Positions 11,719 to 11,727 of a DNA stretch of 11,727 bases are shown here, in pieces (within the stretch, counting starts at the first letter, position 1; every line of letters starts with the position of its first letter). Position numbers and translations under genes: made by a program. The DNA is taken from assembly GCA_019416775.1 (NCBI GenBank), contig DXWR01000263.1, positions 1 through 11,727 on the forward strand, written 5' to 3'. The notes under the pieces are model-generated. The model ran no database searches. It had not been told where the DNA came from and worked only from the letters and a program-made list of their open reading frames with translations. Source of the stretch: Oscillospiraceae bacterium (lineage in GTDB: Bacteria > Bacillota > Clostridia > Oscillospirales > Ruminococcaceae).

Positions 11719-11727
11719 CTCCCAGTA

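Overview
The window looks like a chromosomal segment of a spore-forming Clostridia member, probably a gut bacterium of the Oscillospirales/Ruminococcaceae type. This is inferred from the spoVA genes, strong GGAGG-type ribosome binding sites, fairly GC-rich coding and low-GC promoters. There are ten protein-coding genes, one cut by the left edge. I see no tRNA, rRNA, CRISPR array, insertion sequence or phage gene.

Left part (1-1558, minus strand): an apparent short operon read leftwards from a promoter at about 1530-1558. It contains a 38-residue single-pass membrane peptide, xanthine phosphoribosyltransferase (xpt) and a DUF523/TudS-like iron-sulfur protein. The ribosome binding site of the last gene lies inside the end of xpt. 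An intrinsic terminator (297-324) follows. Just beyond it starts the 5' part of peptidyl-tRNA hydrolase (pth), which runs off the window.

Sporulation part (1629-3561, plus strand): spoVAC, spoVAD and spoVAE form the compact operon for dipicolinic acid movement through the inner spore membrane. It ends in a long hairpin that can also serve the convergent lipoprotein gene.

Carbohydrate/envelope part (3580-11373): three minus-strand genes encode a small lipoprotein of unknown function, a large cytoplasmic glycoside-hydrolase-like protein (GH106-like) and a FUSC-type membrane protein. Diverging from the FUSC gene, across a 339-base regulatory region, is a cytoplasmic GH36 alpha-galactosidase-family enzyme. 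No sugar transporter or dedicated regulator is visible, so substrate entry must be handled elsewhere.

Right edge (11377-11727, minus strand): a gene for an 85-residue small protein converges on the GH36 gene with only 3 bases between stop codons. Its -10 box is visible near the edge.

I do not see an obviously new defence or mobile system. The items most worth following are the coupling of xpt to a TudS-like desulfidase candidate with a microprotein in front, two genes whose ribosome binding sites lie just after complete intrinsic terminators, the unusual active-site neighbourhood of the GH36 enzyme and its structured leader.
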